From contig CAZAEQ010000021.1 of the NCBI GenBank assembly GCA_964484185.1, forward strand, positions 1-64,000: a DNA stretch of 64,000 nt, given 5' to 3'. The notes under the pieces are model-generated. The model had not been told where the DNA came from and made no database searches. It saw only the letters and a list, made by a program, of their open reading frames with translations. The position numbers and the translations under genes were made by a program. Position 1 is the first letter of the stretch; each line of letters starts with the position of its first letter. This document shows positions 9,135-18,219 of this stretch, in pieces. This DNA is from F1-120-MAGs238 sp964484185 (lineage in GTDB: Bacteria; Planctomycetota; Phycisphaerae; Phycisphaerales; UBA1924).

Positions 9135-10075
9135 GCGTGATCCTGTGCTGTAAAGGTGATAGGTGATCGCGGTATGGTATCGAGATTCAGGCCTGCCGCG
9201 AACTCTGGTGCGGAGAGTTTTGTGCGTTGCGGGGTCATGTTGCACCAGTGGGCGATGAGCCCGATGACGGCTTCGGCGGGGACGCCCTGGGCTTGATAAG
9301 AATCAATCCGTGTATCGCCGTGGCGCTTGGCGAGCCGTTTGCCATCTTCGCCGCAGACTAGGGGGAGATGCGTGTAGTTTGGTTCGCTGAGGTACCCAAG
9401 TGCCCGATAGAGCAGAAGCTGGCGTGCGGCGGAATCGAGGAGGTCGTCGCCGCGGATGATGTCGGTGATGCCTTGGCGGAAATCGTCGACGACGACGGCG
9501 AGCTGGTAGGCGGGTTGCCCTCGCTTGGTCCAGATGACAAAGTCGCCGATCGTGTCGAGCGGGCGGTGCGATTGAGGTCCGGCAAAGGTGTCGGTGAAAT
9601 CGACCTGGACATCGGGGACGGCGCAGCGCCAGCTGGTGGTTGGAGTGTGGAATTCGCGGGGGAGAGCAGCGGGGCGGAGGTCGGGGGGGAATCGCGATTC
9701 GTGCGAGCCTTCCTGAGGAGCGGAGGCAGCGGCTTCGATGTCTTTGCGGCTGAGGTCGGAGGGGTAGGTGTGGCCCGCCGCGGCAAGTTTTTGCATGGCC
9801 GCGATGTAGGGCGCGAGATCGTGGGATTGGACTATTGGGCCGCTGTCCCAGTCGATACCGAGCCACGACAGAGTCTTCATGCACGATTCCGCGGCATCGG
9901 GCTTAATCCGTGGCCCATCCAGATCTTCAATTCGCAGGAGGATCTGCCAATGTGCCCGGCGGGCAAGGGCCCAGTTGATGAGGAATGTGCGGGCGTTTCC
10001 GAGGTGAAGGGCACCGGTTGGGGAGGGTGCCAGGCGTGTCATATGTTGTGTGGGTTTTGTTTGTATCTGTGTCAT
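9110..10075 (-). CDS. gluQ: Glutamyl-queuosine tRNA(Asp) synthetase
   Basis: A 321-residue GluRS paralogue lacking the anticodon-binding domain, which adds glutamate to queuosine at position 34 of tRNA-Asp. The class I signatures are HLGN at 24-27 and KRLAK at 246-250 in place of KMSKS. Other GluRS-like blocks include LRIEDLDGPR and TIGDFVIWTKRGQPAYQLAVVVDD. The Cys-x-Cys zinc site expected after the first Tyr (YxCxCTR in E. coli) is here YPSDLSR, so the zinc ligands are missing. The start is either the ATG at 10075 or the one at 10042; neither has a good ribosome site. Confidence 0.9.
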   Translation of the reverse strand: MTQIQTKPTQHMTRLAPSPTGALHLGNARTFLINWALARRAHWQILLRIEDLDGPRIKPDAAESCMKTLSWLGIDWDSGPIVQSHDLAPYIAAMQKLAAAGHTYPSDLSRKDIEAAASAPQEGSHESRFPPDLRPAALPREFHTPTTSWRCAVPDVQVDFTDTFAGPQSHRPLDTIGDFVIWTKRGQPAYQLAVVVDDFRQGITDIIRGDDLLDSAARQLLLYRALGYLSEPNYTHLPLVCGEDGKRLAKRHGDTRIDSYQAQGVPAEAVIGLIAHWCNMTPQRTKLSAPEFAAGLNLDTIPRSPITFTAQDHAWLLSLAQ

Positions 10076-10209
10076 CTAGGTTACCACTCGCCTGTCATAT
10101 CCAATCGGGCTCTGACTTTGAGTGTAAACTCCTATCCCATGCAAGTGGGCGGCGCGGACATGATTTCGGCCGTTGCTCAAAAAGCAGGAAAAGGGGTGGG
10201 TTGAGTCAC

Positions 10210-10521
10210 ATGGCGAAACTCCCAAGTACGGCGGCGACAAAGTTCAGTGATGGTCAGATCGAAAAAGCGATCAAAGCGGTACCCGAGTGGGCTCACGTCG
10301 GCGATGTGATTCAACGGACAATTGCGTTTGATAATTTCATTCAGGCGATGCAGTTTGTGAACAAGGTGGCGCAGGTCGCGGAGGCATCGCAGCATCACCC
10401 GGATATTTTGATTCGATATAACAAAGTGACGCTGTCAGTGAATACGCACGATGCGGGCGGGATTACTAAGAAGGACTTTGAGTTGGCGGCGAAGGTGGAG
10501 TCGATGGTTGGAAGGCCTTAA
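10210..10521 (+). CDS. 4a-hydroxytetrahydrobiopterin dehydratase (pterin carbinolamine dehydratase)
   Basis: A 103-residue enzyme that dehydrates 4a-hydroxytetrahydropterin so that the cofactor of aromatic amino acid hydroxylases can be recycled. The diagnostic block EASQHHPDILIRYNKVTLSV contains the catalytic His62-His63-Pro64, and His80 in VNTHDAGGIT is the other conserved histidine. The length is typical of the family. I used the ATG at 10210, after a purine-rich GGGGTGGG tract, although a longer frame is open upstream. It ends two bases before the convergent dockerin gene. No hydroxylase gene is nearby. Confidence 0.9.
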   Translation: MAKLPSTAATKFSDGQIEKAIKAVPEWAHVGDVIQRTIAFDNFIQAMQFVNKVAQVAEASQHHPDILIRYNKVTLSVNTHDAGGITKKDFELAAKVESMVGRP

Positions 10522-10523
10522 AG

Positions 10524-13025
10524 TCAGCAGCCAGCGCTGAAGGCATCTACAAAATCGAGATAGTCGAAGAAGTCGACGATGCTGTCGCCGTTGAAGTCGG
10601 CGTTGATGTCTGATGTCGCGAAGGCGGTTACGAAGTCAAGGTAGTCAAAGAAGTCGAGCGCTGAATCGCAGTTGAAGTCTGCTTCGCAGACAAGAAGCGC
10701 AGCGGAATCGCTGAGGAGTGAATTACAATCATTGGTCACGCGACACGCATACATGCCTGAATCAGTACTGGACGGGAATGCAATGGAGAGCGTCGCAGTT
10801 GCAGCACTTGGATTTTGAGTTGTGTCGATCGGAATCAGGTCTTTCTCCCAGCGGTACTGCAACAAAGTTCCCGTTGCCTGGGTAGAGAACTGCACGGGAT
10901 GGTGATTGCAGGAAGATGAAGGCTGTGGGTGCTGAGATACCGCAGGAGCAATAGGCTCGCGCCACACGGCGAATTGAGAAGATGGTTCCCCTCCCGCGGT
11001 CAGGAACTCACCGGCGATAAAATATCGGTCGTCCAGTTCGACGGAGGCCATAGTCGGGAGGCCTGGTGTGCCGCTGCTACCGGCAATTCCCGTTCCGAGA
11101 GTCTCCCAGTTTTGCCCATCCCATGCCACGGGCGCGTCATAGGTGACGCCATTAACAACCATGCCCCCGGCAAAGACAAGCCGCCCATGGAAAATACACA
11201 TTCCCCGGCCAAACCCGTCAGTTACGCCAATTGGTTCAAAGGTCGTTCCAGTCCAACGCGCAGCGCCTCGCACAGACACGCCGTTCAGCTCGTACAACGA
11301 ACCACAAACATAGAGAGCCCCGTTGAAGCTTTGAGCTCCGTAGATGAAGCTGCGGGTTGATCCTGTTGAGCCATTTCCCAATCGCGACCAAGAATTACCG
11401 TCCCATTGTGCGATGTGCCAACTTATTCCCTCAACGACTCCCGGCGCATACATGAATGTTCCCGTCACAATCAAACGGTCGTTGTGAATGGTCATGTCAA
11501 AAATATCAGGTGTGCTCACGCCGTTGCTGAGCCCGCCAGCAAGGCTGCGCCAGGTGGTTCCATTGTATCGAGCCAGCATACTTGCTGGCACTCCATTTAT
11601 ATTCCGGAACTGGCCACCGGCGATCAACTCTCCGTGATACACGATGAGCCTCGAAATCAGGGCGTCAGCTCCGGAGCTGACGGCAGTCCAGGAACTGCCG
11701 TTCCATTTCCAGACATTGTTCGTAGTACTGGGCGCGAGCGGGGGCCGGCCTGGACCGGCCGCGTAGAGCTCACCGTTGTAGACGGCCATTGCCTCGGCCC
11801 TCAATGGCGCCTGGCCTATCGATACAGGATTTCCGTTGTTCCAGCGGGCAACGCTTGAGACGATGCTATCGGCATAAGTCGTAAAATTGCCGCCAAGAAT
11901 GACATCTCCATTCATCACGACCAGAGAATCGACGCGATCATTGAAGCCGCCAAAGAGCCGGCGGATTGTCTGCCCATCCCACGAGGCAGTGTGTCCAATC
12001 GTTCTGCCAGCTGTCTGTGTAAAATTCCCGGACATGTAGATGCGATCTGCGGTTCGCAGCATTCCAAGGGCTGGCCCATTGAGTCCGGTGCTTAACGCGC
12101 CCCAGGTCTGTCCATTCCAACGGGCCAGGTTTGAGACCGTCGAGGTCCCGGCAGTCGAAAACAATCCACTCACAATGACGCCACTTCCATCCGGCATAAG
12201 TGAGTTGCCCGTGCCGGAAAGGCCAGAAGCGAGACCGAGCCATTGAGAGCCGTCCCAGCGTGCGATGCGATTCAGAGTTGTCGTGCCAGAAGCAGTAAAT
12301 GATCCGGTTGCGTACAGATCCTGACCCAGAATCGCAATGGAATTTACAGTGTTGTTGAGGCCGTCACCAAGACTCTGCCACATTGTGCCATCCCAGCGTG
12401 CGATTCGGGAAGTCGGCAGACCTCCGGAATTGGTGAAAGAGCCAGCGGCGACAAGCGAGCCCTGATAGCTCGCGATGCAGTTGACAGCCCCCTGAAGTCC
12501 CAAGCCCAGGGGTTGCCATTGAATTCCGTTCCACGCGGCGACCGAATTCGCGCTTCCTCCATCAGCAGTCGTGAAATTCCCTGCGGCAATGATCCTATTT
12601 TCAAATGGCAAGAGAGCCTGAACGTAGGCGTTGCTGGGACCAAATCCGCCGCCTACCTGCTCCCAGTAGGTCCCATTCCATCGCAGGACTGCGCCCGTGT
12701 CGGCATCGCCCCGTTTTCCGACATAGAGAGTTCCTTGGTGAACCATGACGAACCTGACGTCAAAGATCCTCGGGCCCAATTGCTGCAAGTGCGAACCGTC
12801 CCAGGTGTAAACACCATTGAAGTCTTCGAGAACGAGGACGGGAGGGAGTGGTCCACCACCGTCCGGGTCCCATTCTGTCATAGAGCGCGAAACGGGCGAT
12901 TCAAAATCAGACTCACCAGGAAGCCATTGGCTAGCGCACTGCGCCGTAGCGCCGGCAACGCCTAATACTGCCAGGGAGGCCAGGACGAGCGAATATCCAA
13001 GCAACTCGCGGCATCGACTTTTCAT
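10524..13025 (-). CDS. Secreted propeller-repeat protein with Ig-like and GC-type dockerin domains
   Basis: An exported protein of 833 residues. A signal peptide (about 1-28) is followed by some 12-14 repeats of about 45-50 residues with the pattern ARWDG-x-x-W-x-x-LG-x-G and later AGGNFT, suggesting a kelch-like beta-propeller or delta-60-like repeats. An Ig-like domain follows near residues 690-780 (YRWEKDL and DSGMYACRV). The C-terminus carries two calcium loops, NCDSALDFFDYLDFV and NGDSIVDFFDYLDFV, and ends AGC. It is a paralogue of the divergent gene at 13155, with 129 bases between their starts. It probably acts at the cell surface; no enzymatic motif was seen. Confidence 0.85.
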   Translation of the reverse strand: MKSRCRELLGYSLVLASLAVLGVAGATAQCASQWLPGESDFESPVSRSMTEWDPDGGGPLPPVLVLEDFNGVYTWDGSHLQQLGPRIFDVRFVMVHQGTLYVGKRGDADTGAVLRWNGTYWEQVGGGFGPSNAYVQALLPFENRIIAAGNFTTADGGSANSVAAWNGIQWQPLGLGLQGAVNCIASYQGSLVAAGSFTNSGGLPTSRIARWDGTMWQSLGDGLNNTVNSIAILGQDLYATGSFTASGTTTLNRIARWDGSQWLGLASGLSGTGNSLMPDGSGVIVSGLFSTAGTSTVSNLARWNGQTWGALSTGLNGPALGMLRTADRIYMSGNFTQTAGRTIGHTASWDGQTIRRLFGGFNDRVDSLVVMNGDVILGGNFTTYADSIVSSVARWNNGNPVSIGQAPLRAEAMAVYNGELYAAGPGRPPLAPSTTNNVWKWNGSSWTAVSSGADALISRLIVYHGELIAGGQFRNINGVPASMLARYNGTTWRSLAGGLSNGVSTPDIFDMTIHNDRLIVTGTFMYAPGVVEGISWHIAQWDGNSWSRLGNGSTGSTRSFIYGAQSFNGALYVCGSLYELNGVSVRGAARWTGTTFEPIGVTDGFGRGMCIFHGRLVFAGGMVVNGVTYDAPVAWDGQNWETLGTGIAGSSGTPGLPTMASVELDDRYFIAGEFLTAGGEPSSQFAVWREPIAPAVSQHPQPSSSCNHHPVQFSTQATGTLLQYRWEKDLIPIDTTQNPSAATATLSIAFPSSTDSGMYACRVTNDCNSLLSDSAALLVCEADFNCDSALDFFDYLDFVTAFATSDINADFNGDSIVDFFDYLDFVDAFSAGC

Positions 13026-13154
13026 TGCATGGATGATAGTCGATTACTTGATCAGATAGATGACACATTCTTTATAGGACTGCCGAAGATCGCGTAATTT
13101 CAAGTGAAAGGCTCGTGATAGAGTATCTCTTACGAATTTTGAAAGCGAGCGAAC

Positions 13155-15650
13155 ATGCTGCGTCTGCTTCCGTCTGTTTCAGTTTCCATTGTCTTGTGCA
13201 GCGCCGTCACCGCTTTGGGGCAGGATTGCCCCGGGCAATGGGAAAGTGGTATGGGCGTTCCGGGTCTGGATGGCAGCGTCGCCATCATGAAGAAGTGGGA
13301 TCCCGATGGGCCGGGGCCATTGCAACCGGTGATCGTCATGGGCGGAAACTTCAATATCGCTGGTGACACTTTCGCGTCGCATGTCGTCACGTGGGATGGA
13401 TCAGCGTTTCAAGCACTGGGCTCAGGAGTATCTGGTTACGTTGGTGCTCTGGAAATTGATAACGACAACAATCTGATTGTCGGAGGCGGATTTACGGTCG
13501 CCGGCGGCGGCGTTGCGCGGTATGTCGCTCGCTGGAATGGGTCAACATGGAGCGAGGTCGGCGGCGGAACAGATGGACTCGTCACAGGTATCGCGAAAAA
13601 CGCTGCTGGTCAACTTGTCATCGGTGGCCATTTCACACACGCGGGCGGCACCTCGTGTCTTCATGTCGCGAAATTGAATGGCGCGGCCTGGGAATCGATG
13701 GGGACTGGAATCCCCGGCAATGTTGCGGGGCTTGCGCGCGGTCCGGCCAATTCTGTGGTTGCGATTGCTTCAGGGACCAGTTCTGCCATCGATAGAGTCT
13801 GGAGCTGGAATGGGACAGCTTGGGCGAACATCACTAACGCCGTTATTCGCACTCTTACAAGCGTTGCCACGCATTCATCGGGAGATGCTCTTTTGTCGGG
13901 TGAGTTTACCAACGGCAGTCGAATTCAGCGGTGGGATGGAACGACTTATTCGGGCATGGGAATTGTCAGTTCGAACAACGTGAGTCGCGTTCAAGTGCTT
14001 GATGACGGGGACATTTACGCGGTTCGAACTCAGACGACAACGATCAATGGCGTCGCTCAATATGTGAACAACAACTGGGTCGAGGTTGCGCACATTGTGT
14101 CATCATCACCCCAAGTTGTGGAGAAACTCAACGGCAGTCTCATGGTCGGCGGATCGCTGCATGAATTCGAAAATGGCTCATACTGGAACTATTTCAGATA
14201 TCAGGACGACGGCAACTGGGTTGCGCCCCGCACTGGCTTTGATTTCAATCACGTGCAGGCACTGCTGGAAACTTCCGATCACAGCCTCGTCGCGAGCGGA
14301 TATTTCACTGCAATTAATGGTATTTCCTGCACACGAATCGCGAAGTTCGACGGAACAACCTGGTCACCTTTGGGTGCGGGATTGAACGAACTGGCGCGGG
14401 CGATCGTCCAGATGCCAGATGGTTCTATCGTGGCAGGGGGCGACTTCACAGCATCTGGCGGCAGCGCAAGATCCAAAATCGCCCGATGGGATGGTGCCTC
14501 CTGGCTTTCCATGGGTCCGACGTTCAACGGGCCGGTGACTGCGCTTGCAGTGGGCTTGGACGGCACGCTCTACGCCGGAGGCGGATTCCCAGGACTCATC
14601 GGAGGCGCCCGCGTCATGCGGTGGAATGGCACGTCGTCATGGTCACCTGTCGGGTCAGGAATCACTGAAGCGGCGGTAGGAGCGCTTTGTATCATGCCGA
14701 ACGGCGCCTTGATTGCTGGTGGAAATTTCTCCGCCTCAGGTGGTTCGCCTGGAAACTACGTTGCCTCCTGGAACGGAACGACATGGTCTCCTCTGGGTGC
14801 TGGATGTAATGCCGAAGTGAGATGTGCGGTCGTCAGTCCGTCGGGCGACCTCTTCGTTGGCGGACTCTTTTCCAGTGCGGGCGGCGTTCCTGCACAGGGA
14901 GTTGCAAGGTGGAGTGGATCCTGGTCAGCAGTGGGTGGAGGACTCTTTGGCGGCGAGATCAATGAACTCACGCTCAGCGCAAATCAGGAGTTATACGCGG
15001 CAGGAACATTTCAAACTACGCCAGGGCGAATAGTAAGATCGATTGCCCGATTTGACGGCTTGCAATGGCGGCCGATGGGTGAAGGTTTGAGCGACAGTGC
15101 CGATGTGGTCGCGGTGCATTCGGTTGCGGCACTTTCAAACGGCCGTATTGCCGCAGGCGGTCGTTTCAGCAATTCGGGAACAATTTTGTCGCGATCACTT
15201 GCATTCTTTGATCCTGGTGTTGCGCCTGAGATTGCTGTTCAGCCTGTGGATTTCGATGCGTGCGTTCAACATATGGCTGAGTTTCACGTGGCGGCGAGCA
15301 GCAGTTCTCCGCTCGCCTATCGCTGGCAGAAGAATGGCGCGGATATATCTCTGGCCGCGAACCCCAGCGCAGCAAGCGATACGCTGCACCTTGATAATCT
15401 TACTTTTGCGGATATTGGTCGATACTCGTGTCGAGTTTCCAACGAGTGCCGATTCACAATAACCCGCAGCGCGCAACTCGGAGTCTGCGCAGCGGACTTC
15501 AATTGCGATTCTGGCGTGGATATATTCGACTACCTCGATTTTGTTGCCGCCTTTGCAGATGGTCAAAGCGGTGCCGAAATCAATGGTGATGGCACTGTCG
15601 ATTTTTTCGACTATCTGGACTTTGTAGATTCGTTTAGCCGCGGCTGCTAG
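13155..15650 (+). CDS. Secreted propeller-repeat protein with Ig-like and GC-type dockerin domains
   Basis: An 831-residue paralogue of the protein encoded at 10524-13025, with the same order: signal peptide (to about residue 22, TALGQ), propeller repeats (VARWNGSTWSEVGGG, VASWNGTTWSPLGAG and others), an Ig-like domain (YRWQKNGADI and IGRYSCRVSNEC) and a dockerin with loops NCDSGVDIFDYLDFV and NGDGTVDFFDYLDFV ending RGC. The two genes are head to head and may share one control region. The stop lies one base from the end of the convergent HNH gene, so no separate terminator fits between them. Confidence 0.85.
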   Translation: MLRLLPSVSVSIVLCSAVTALGQDCPGQWESGMGVPGLDGSVAIMKKWDPDGPGPLQPVIVMGGNFNIAGDTFASHVVTWDGSAFQALGSGVSGYVGALEIDNDNNLIVGGGFTVAGGGVARYVARWNGSTWSEVGGGTDGLVTGIAKNAAGQLVIGGHFTHAGGTSCLHVAKLNGAAWESMGTGIPGNVAGLARGPANSVVAIASGTSSAIDRVWSWNGTAWANITNAVIRTLTSVATHSSGDALLSGEFTNGSRIQRWDGTTYSGMGIVSSNNVSRVQVLDDGDIYAVRTQTTTINGVAQYVNNNWVEVAHIVSSSPQVVEKLNGSLMVGGSLHEFENGSYWNYFRYQDDGNWVAPRTGFDFNHVQALLETSDHSLVASGYFTAINGISCTRIAKFDGTTWSPLGAGLNELARAIVQMPDGSIVAGGDFTASGGSARSKIARWDGASWLSMGPTFNGPVTALAVGLDGTLYAGGGFPGLIGGARVMRWNGTSSWSPVGSGITEAAVGALCIMPNGALIAGGNFSASGGSPGNYVASWNGTTWSPLGAGCNAEVRCAVVSPSGDLFVGGLFSSAGGVPAQGVARWSGSWSAVGGGLFGGEINELTLSANQELYAAGTFQTTPGRIVRSIARFDGLQWRPMGEGLSDSADVVAVHSVAALSNGRIAAGGRFSNSGTILSRSLAFFDPGVAPEIAVQPVDFDACVQHMAEFHVAASSSSPLAYRWQKNGADISLAANPSAASDTLHLDNLTFADIGRYSCRVSNECRFTITRSAQLGVCAADFNCDSGVDIFDYLDFVAAFADGQSGAEINGDGTVDFFDYLDFVDSFSRGC

Positions 15651-15651
15651 A

Positions 15652-16398
15652 TCAGCGCAATTCAACGCTCCAATACGCATGATCCAGGAATTGCTTCCAC
15701 GAGGCGTACTTCTCGTTGCCCAGGCGCAGGGCGATCAGCGGATTCCGCTTGGGCTTTTCGGGCTTGCGGATCAGCTTCATGTTGGCCTGCTCGGGATTTC
15801 TGCCGCCCTTTCTGGCGTTGCACTTGATGCACGCGCAGACGAGGTTCTCCCAGGTTTCTTTGCCTTTGAGCGTGCGAGGTTGCACGTGGTCGATTGACAG
15901 GTCGGCGGTGGGGAAGTGGCGGCCGCAGTACTGGCAGGTATTGCGATCGCGGGCGAAGAGGTTGCGGCGGTTGAGTTTGACGCCTTGTTCGGGGAGGCGG
16001 TCGTAGCCCAGCAGGCGGATGATTCTGGGGACAGCGATTTCGAAGCGGACGGTTTTCACCCAGTCGTGCTTCTCGCGTTCGAACTCGGCTTGGTAAGACG
16101 CGACATCGGTCCAGGATTCAAAGTTGTAACTGTGATACTGGGGGCCAGCTTCGGTCTGGTCAACCTCGATTACTTCCGCAAGATCGCGGCAGAGCATGCA
16201 GAACGCACGCTTGGCGGAAATCACGCGGATCGCCGTGTACAAACGGTTGAGTACGAGTACTTTGGAAGTCAGGCTTTCGGGAGTGACGATCGCACCGCTG
16301 CCCAGGGCGTGCTCCATCGACGACTCATCTATGACCGGGAAAGTTAAGTCCCTCTCGATCGGTATACCAAGCGAATGCTGGGTCGACTTTCGTCCCAT
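15652..16398 (-). CDS. HNH endonuclease family protein
   Basis: A protein of 248 residues with an HNH nuclease fold in its second half. CQYCGRHF and CIKCNARKGG give the two zinc CxxC pairs, SIDHVQPRTLKG supplies the first His and ETWENLVCAC the Asn. The N-terminal half (VLVLNRLYTAIRVISAKRAF) is the conserved segment of a stand-alone HNH family common in cyanobacteria and planctomycetes whose role is unknown. No methylase or other restriction partner is adjacent. The start is uncertain: GTG at 16401 and ATG at 16398 both lack a good ribosome site, and ATG was taken. Confidence 0.8.
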   Translation of the reverse strand: MGRKSTQHSLGIPIERDLTFPVIDESSMEHALGSGAIVTPESLTSKVLVLNRLYTAIRVISAKRAFCMLCRDLAEVIEVDQTEAGPQYHSYNFESWTDVASYQAEFEREKHDWVKTVRFEIAVPRIIRLLGYDRLPEQGVKLNRRNLFARDRNTCQYCGRHFPTADLSIDHVQPRTLKGKETWENLVCACIKCNARKGGRNPEQANMKLIRKPEKPKRNPLIALRLGNEKYASWKQFLDHAYWSVELR

Positions 16399-16546
16399 CA
16401 CTGCACACTGCCGGCGGTGTTGGCACCCCCTGGCTCCTCAGAAAGTCATCGGCCGTGCTCCGCAGCGGCTTGAAGTCTCTCTGGCATAGATTGTTGCATG
16501 ACTGCAGGGTGTCAGGCAAGTGGTCGCAGAAATTGTTTATCGGAGG

Positions 16547-16635
16547 TCAGATCGGGGTCGAAACGGTGTTATTTTCATCGAACACCTTCCCATCGACCAG
16601 TCGAACGATGCGATCGGCGCGTGCGTTCAGCGATC
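16547..16635 (-). pseudogene. Relic of an ABC transporter ATPase C-terminus
   Basis: Read on the minus strand, this short piece encodes LNARADRIVRLVDGKVFDEN and a few more residues before a TGA at 16547-16549. That is the C-terminal signature after the H-loop of LolD/MacB-type ATPases. About 32 bases at 16590-16621 match the end of the intact ATPase gene at 18966-18997 with a single mismatch. None of the upstream catalytic motifs are present, so it looks like the remaining tail of a deleted or decayed gene, or of a duplication of the gene 2.4 kb away. The segment is short, so chance conservation of the motif cannot be fully excluded. Confidence 0.55.
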
Positions 16636-16692
16636 TAGAGACTAGCCCCAAAATTGTATTGAAGCCATGAATACTTGACAATGAATGGTGAG

Positions 16693-18131
16693 TTATGGGT
16701 TGATGAGGTTGCCAATATCAAGAGTTCTTCCAGAAATTGTAACTCCACTGAGAGAAGGCACAACACGGCCGGAACCAGCGAGTTTGATTTTGACATCGTC
16801 GCAGGTGTACTCAGGGTGAATTGACAGCAGCAATGCAACTGCGCCAGCGACGTGCGGTGTGGCTGCGGATGTGCCGCCAAACCAGGTGTATAGACCCAGT
16901 TGTGGATATGGCATCATGCGTAAAGTCACGTTTCGCCATCCTGGTGCGGCCAAAAGGATGGTTTGTGGCCCAAAATTGCTGCCCTGATCTCGGCCGCAAC
17001 TCACCAGCGCATTGTTGTAGACCGCGAGGCAGTCGTTGTGATCAGTCGCTGCAACGGCAATGACTGCCGGATAGTATCGGGAAAAAACCGCCGGGAGGTA
17101 ATCGCCGTCTGGCCCGGTATTGTCGATATTGCAGTTGTTGTTTCCGGCAGCTGCAACCACAACGTGATCTTGCTGATACGCGACTTCAAGGAGGTCCGCG
17201 AACGCAGTCGGAAATGGGGCTACGAGAGAGAAACTGGAAACTCGCGCGTTGTTGAAAAGTGCATAATCAAGCGCCCTGACGCAACGTTCCCCCAACAGTT
17301 CAAGTTCAAAGTTGCCATCACCCTCCCCCCATATCGAGAGCGACATAAGACGGCACTTTGGTGCAATGCCCGCAGGTCCAGAACCGTGCATCGAGAAGAT
17401 AAGTCCGGCTGCACTCGTCCCGTGCGACCAATAATCATCAACCCCTGGAAAAGGTCGAGGGTCCCCTGAAGGAGTGTCCTGAAATCTGGCTCCATGGATA
17501 TCGTCCACGATTCCATTGAGGTCATTGTCAATTCCATCCCCCGCGATTTCATCTGGATTCGTCCAGAGTGAATTCACCAGCGCAGGGTGATCGATCGAGA
17601 ACATGCCATCAATTACTGCCACCACGATATTCGGATCTCCCTTCGTCACCTGCCAGGCCTGCTCCAGTTTCATGTCGCGGCCGGAGATGCCAACAACTCC
17701 AGCGATCGGCTGTCCATTGTTCTGCCGAGCCCATTGGAATTGAGAAATGTTTGCAGCCGTGAGGAAAGGCAACTGGGTTGGGTCTCCTGCCTGACCTTGG
17801 CAAGGGGTAGTCCAGACTTCAGTGTCCCCCGCACTGCACTCCGCATACTTGACGTTGGGTGAATCAGAGAGCGCTTTGGCTACCAAAGCGGCATTGAGTT
17901 GGGGACAATTGATGCTAACAAGTCCGGGCAACATCTGAGAGCGCCATTTGATCGAGGCCCCATATTGGGCAAGCAGCGCGGCATGTGCCGGGCCATCAGG
18001 TGAGTTCTCAAAACGAACGAGTATCCGCCTATTGCTTACTACTGGTACAGCAAGCGTGGGAAATGCGCTGGCGACCAAACAGATAGCGGCCCCCCCCCCC
18101 AAACAACGATCTTCTGAATCTTGGAAGTCAT
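16693..18131 (-). CDS. Subtilisin-like serine protease, signal peptide out of frame at a poly-G tract
   Basis: An S8-family protease. Its catalytic segments are VVAVIDGMFSIDHPALV (Asp), YWSHGTSAAGLI (His) and FGGTSAATPHVAGAVALL (Ser), with the oxyanion Asn in VVAAAGNNN. The best start is ATG 18131, preceded by AAAGGAGAA, but that frame closes after 30 codons. The frame of the protease joins it only if the run of 11 G (plus-strand C at 18090-18100) were 12 or 9. The joined sequence then gives a model signal peptide (MTSKIQKIVVWGGG, AAICLVASAFPTLA). Without the shift the only in-frame start is a TTG inside the tract with no ribosome site. So the gene is either OFF by slipped-strand variation or affected by a homopolymer sequencing error. 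It is divergent from the gene at 18220. Confidence 0.8.
18090..18100. repeat. Homopolymer tract of 11 C (G on the coding strand)
   Basis: The tract lies inside the signal-peptide codons of the subtilase gene, codons 11-14 from the ATG at 18131. It is the longest homopolymer I noticed in the window and its length sets the reading frame of the protease. Confidence 0.95.
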
Positions 18132-18219
18132 CGAATTCTCCTTTGATTTTCTGGTATCGGGCAGGAGTTGTGGCACCTTTAGTGTGAGTAGTGCAAAATA
18201 GAACAAAGGGAGTTTCGTA

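Noticed and set aside
9368..10204. 278-codon open frame opposite gluQ
   Set aside because: The minus-strand synthetase is unambiguous and the plus-strand product shows no domain; it is a shadow.
10540..10680. Possible repeat array at the dockerin 3' ends
   Set aside because: The repetition is the two coding calcium loops, not a CRISPR or satellite; there are no spacers.
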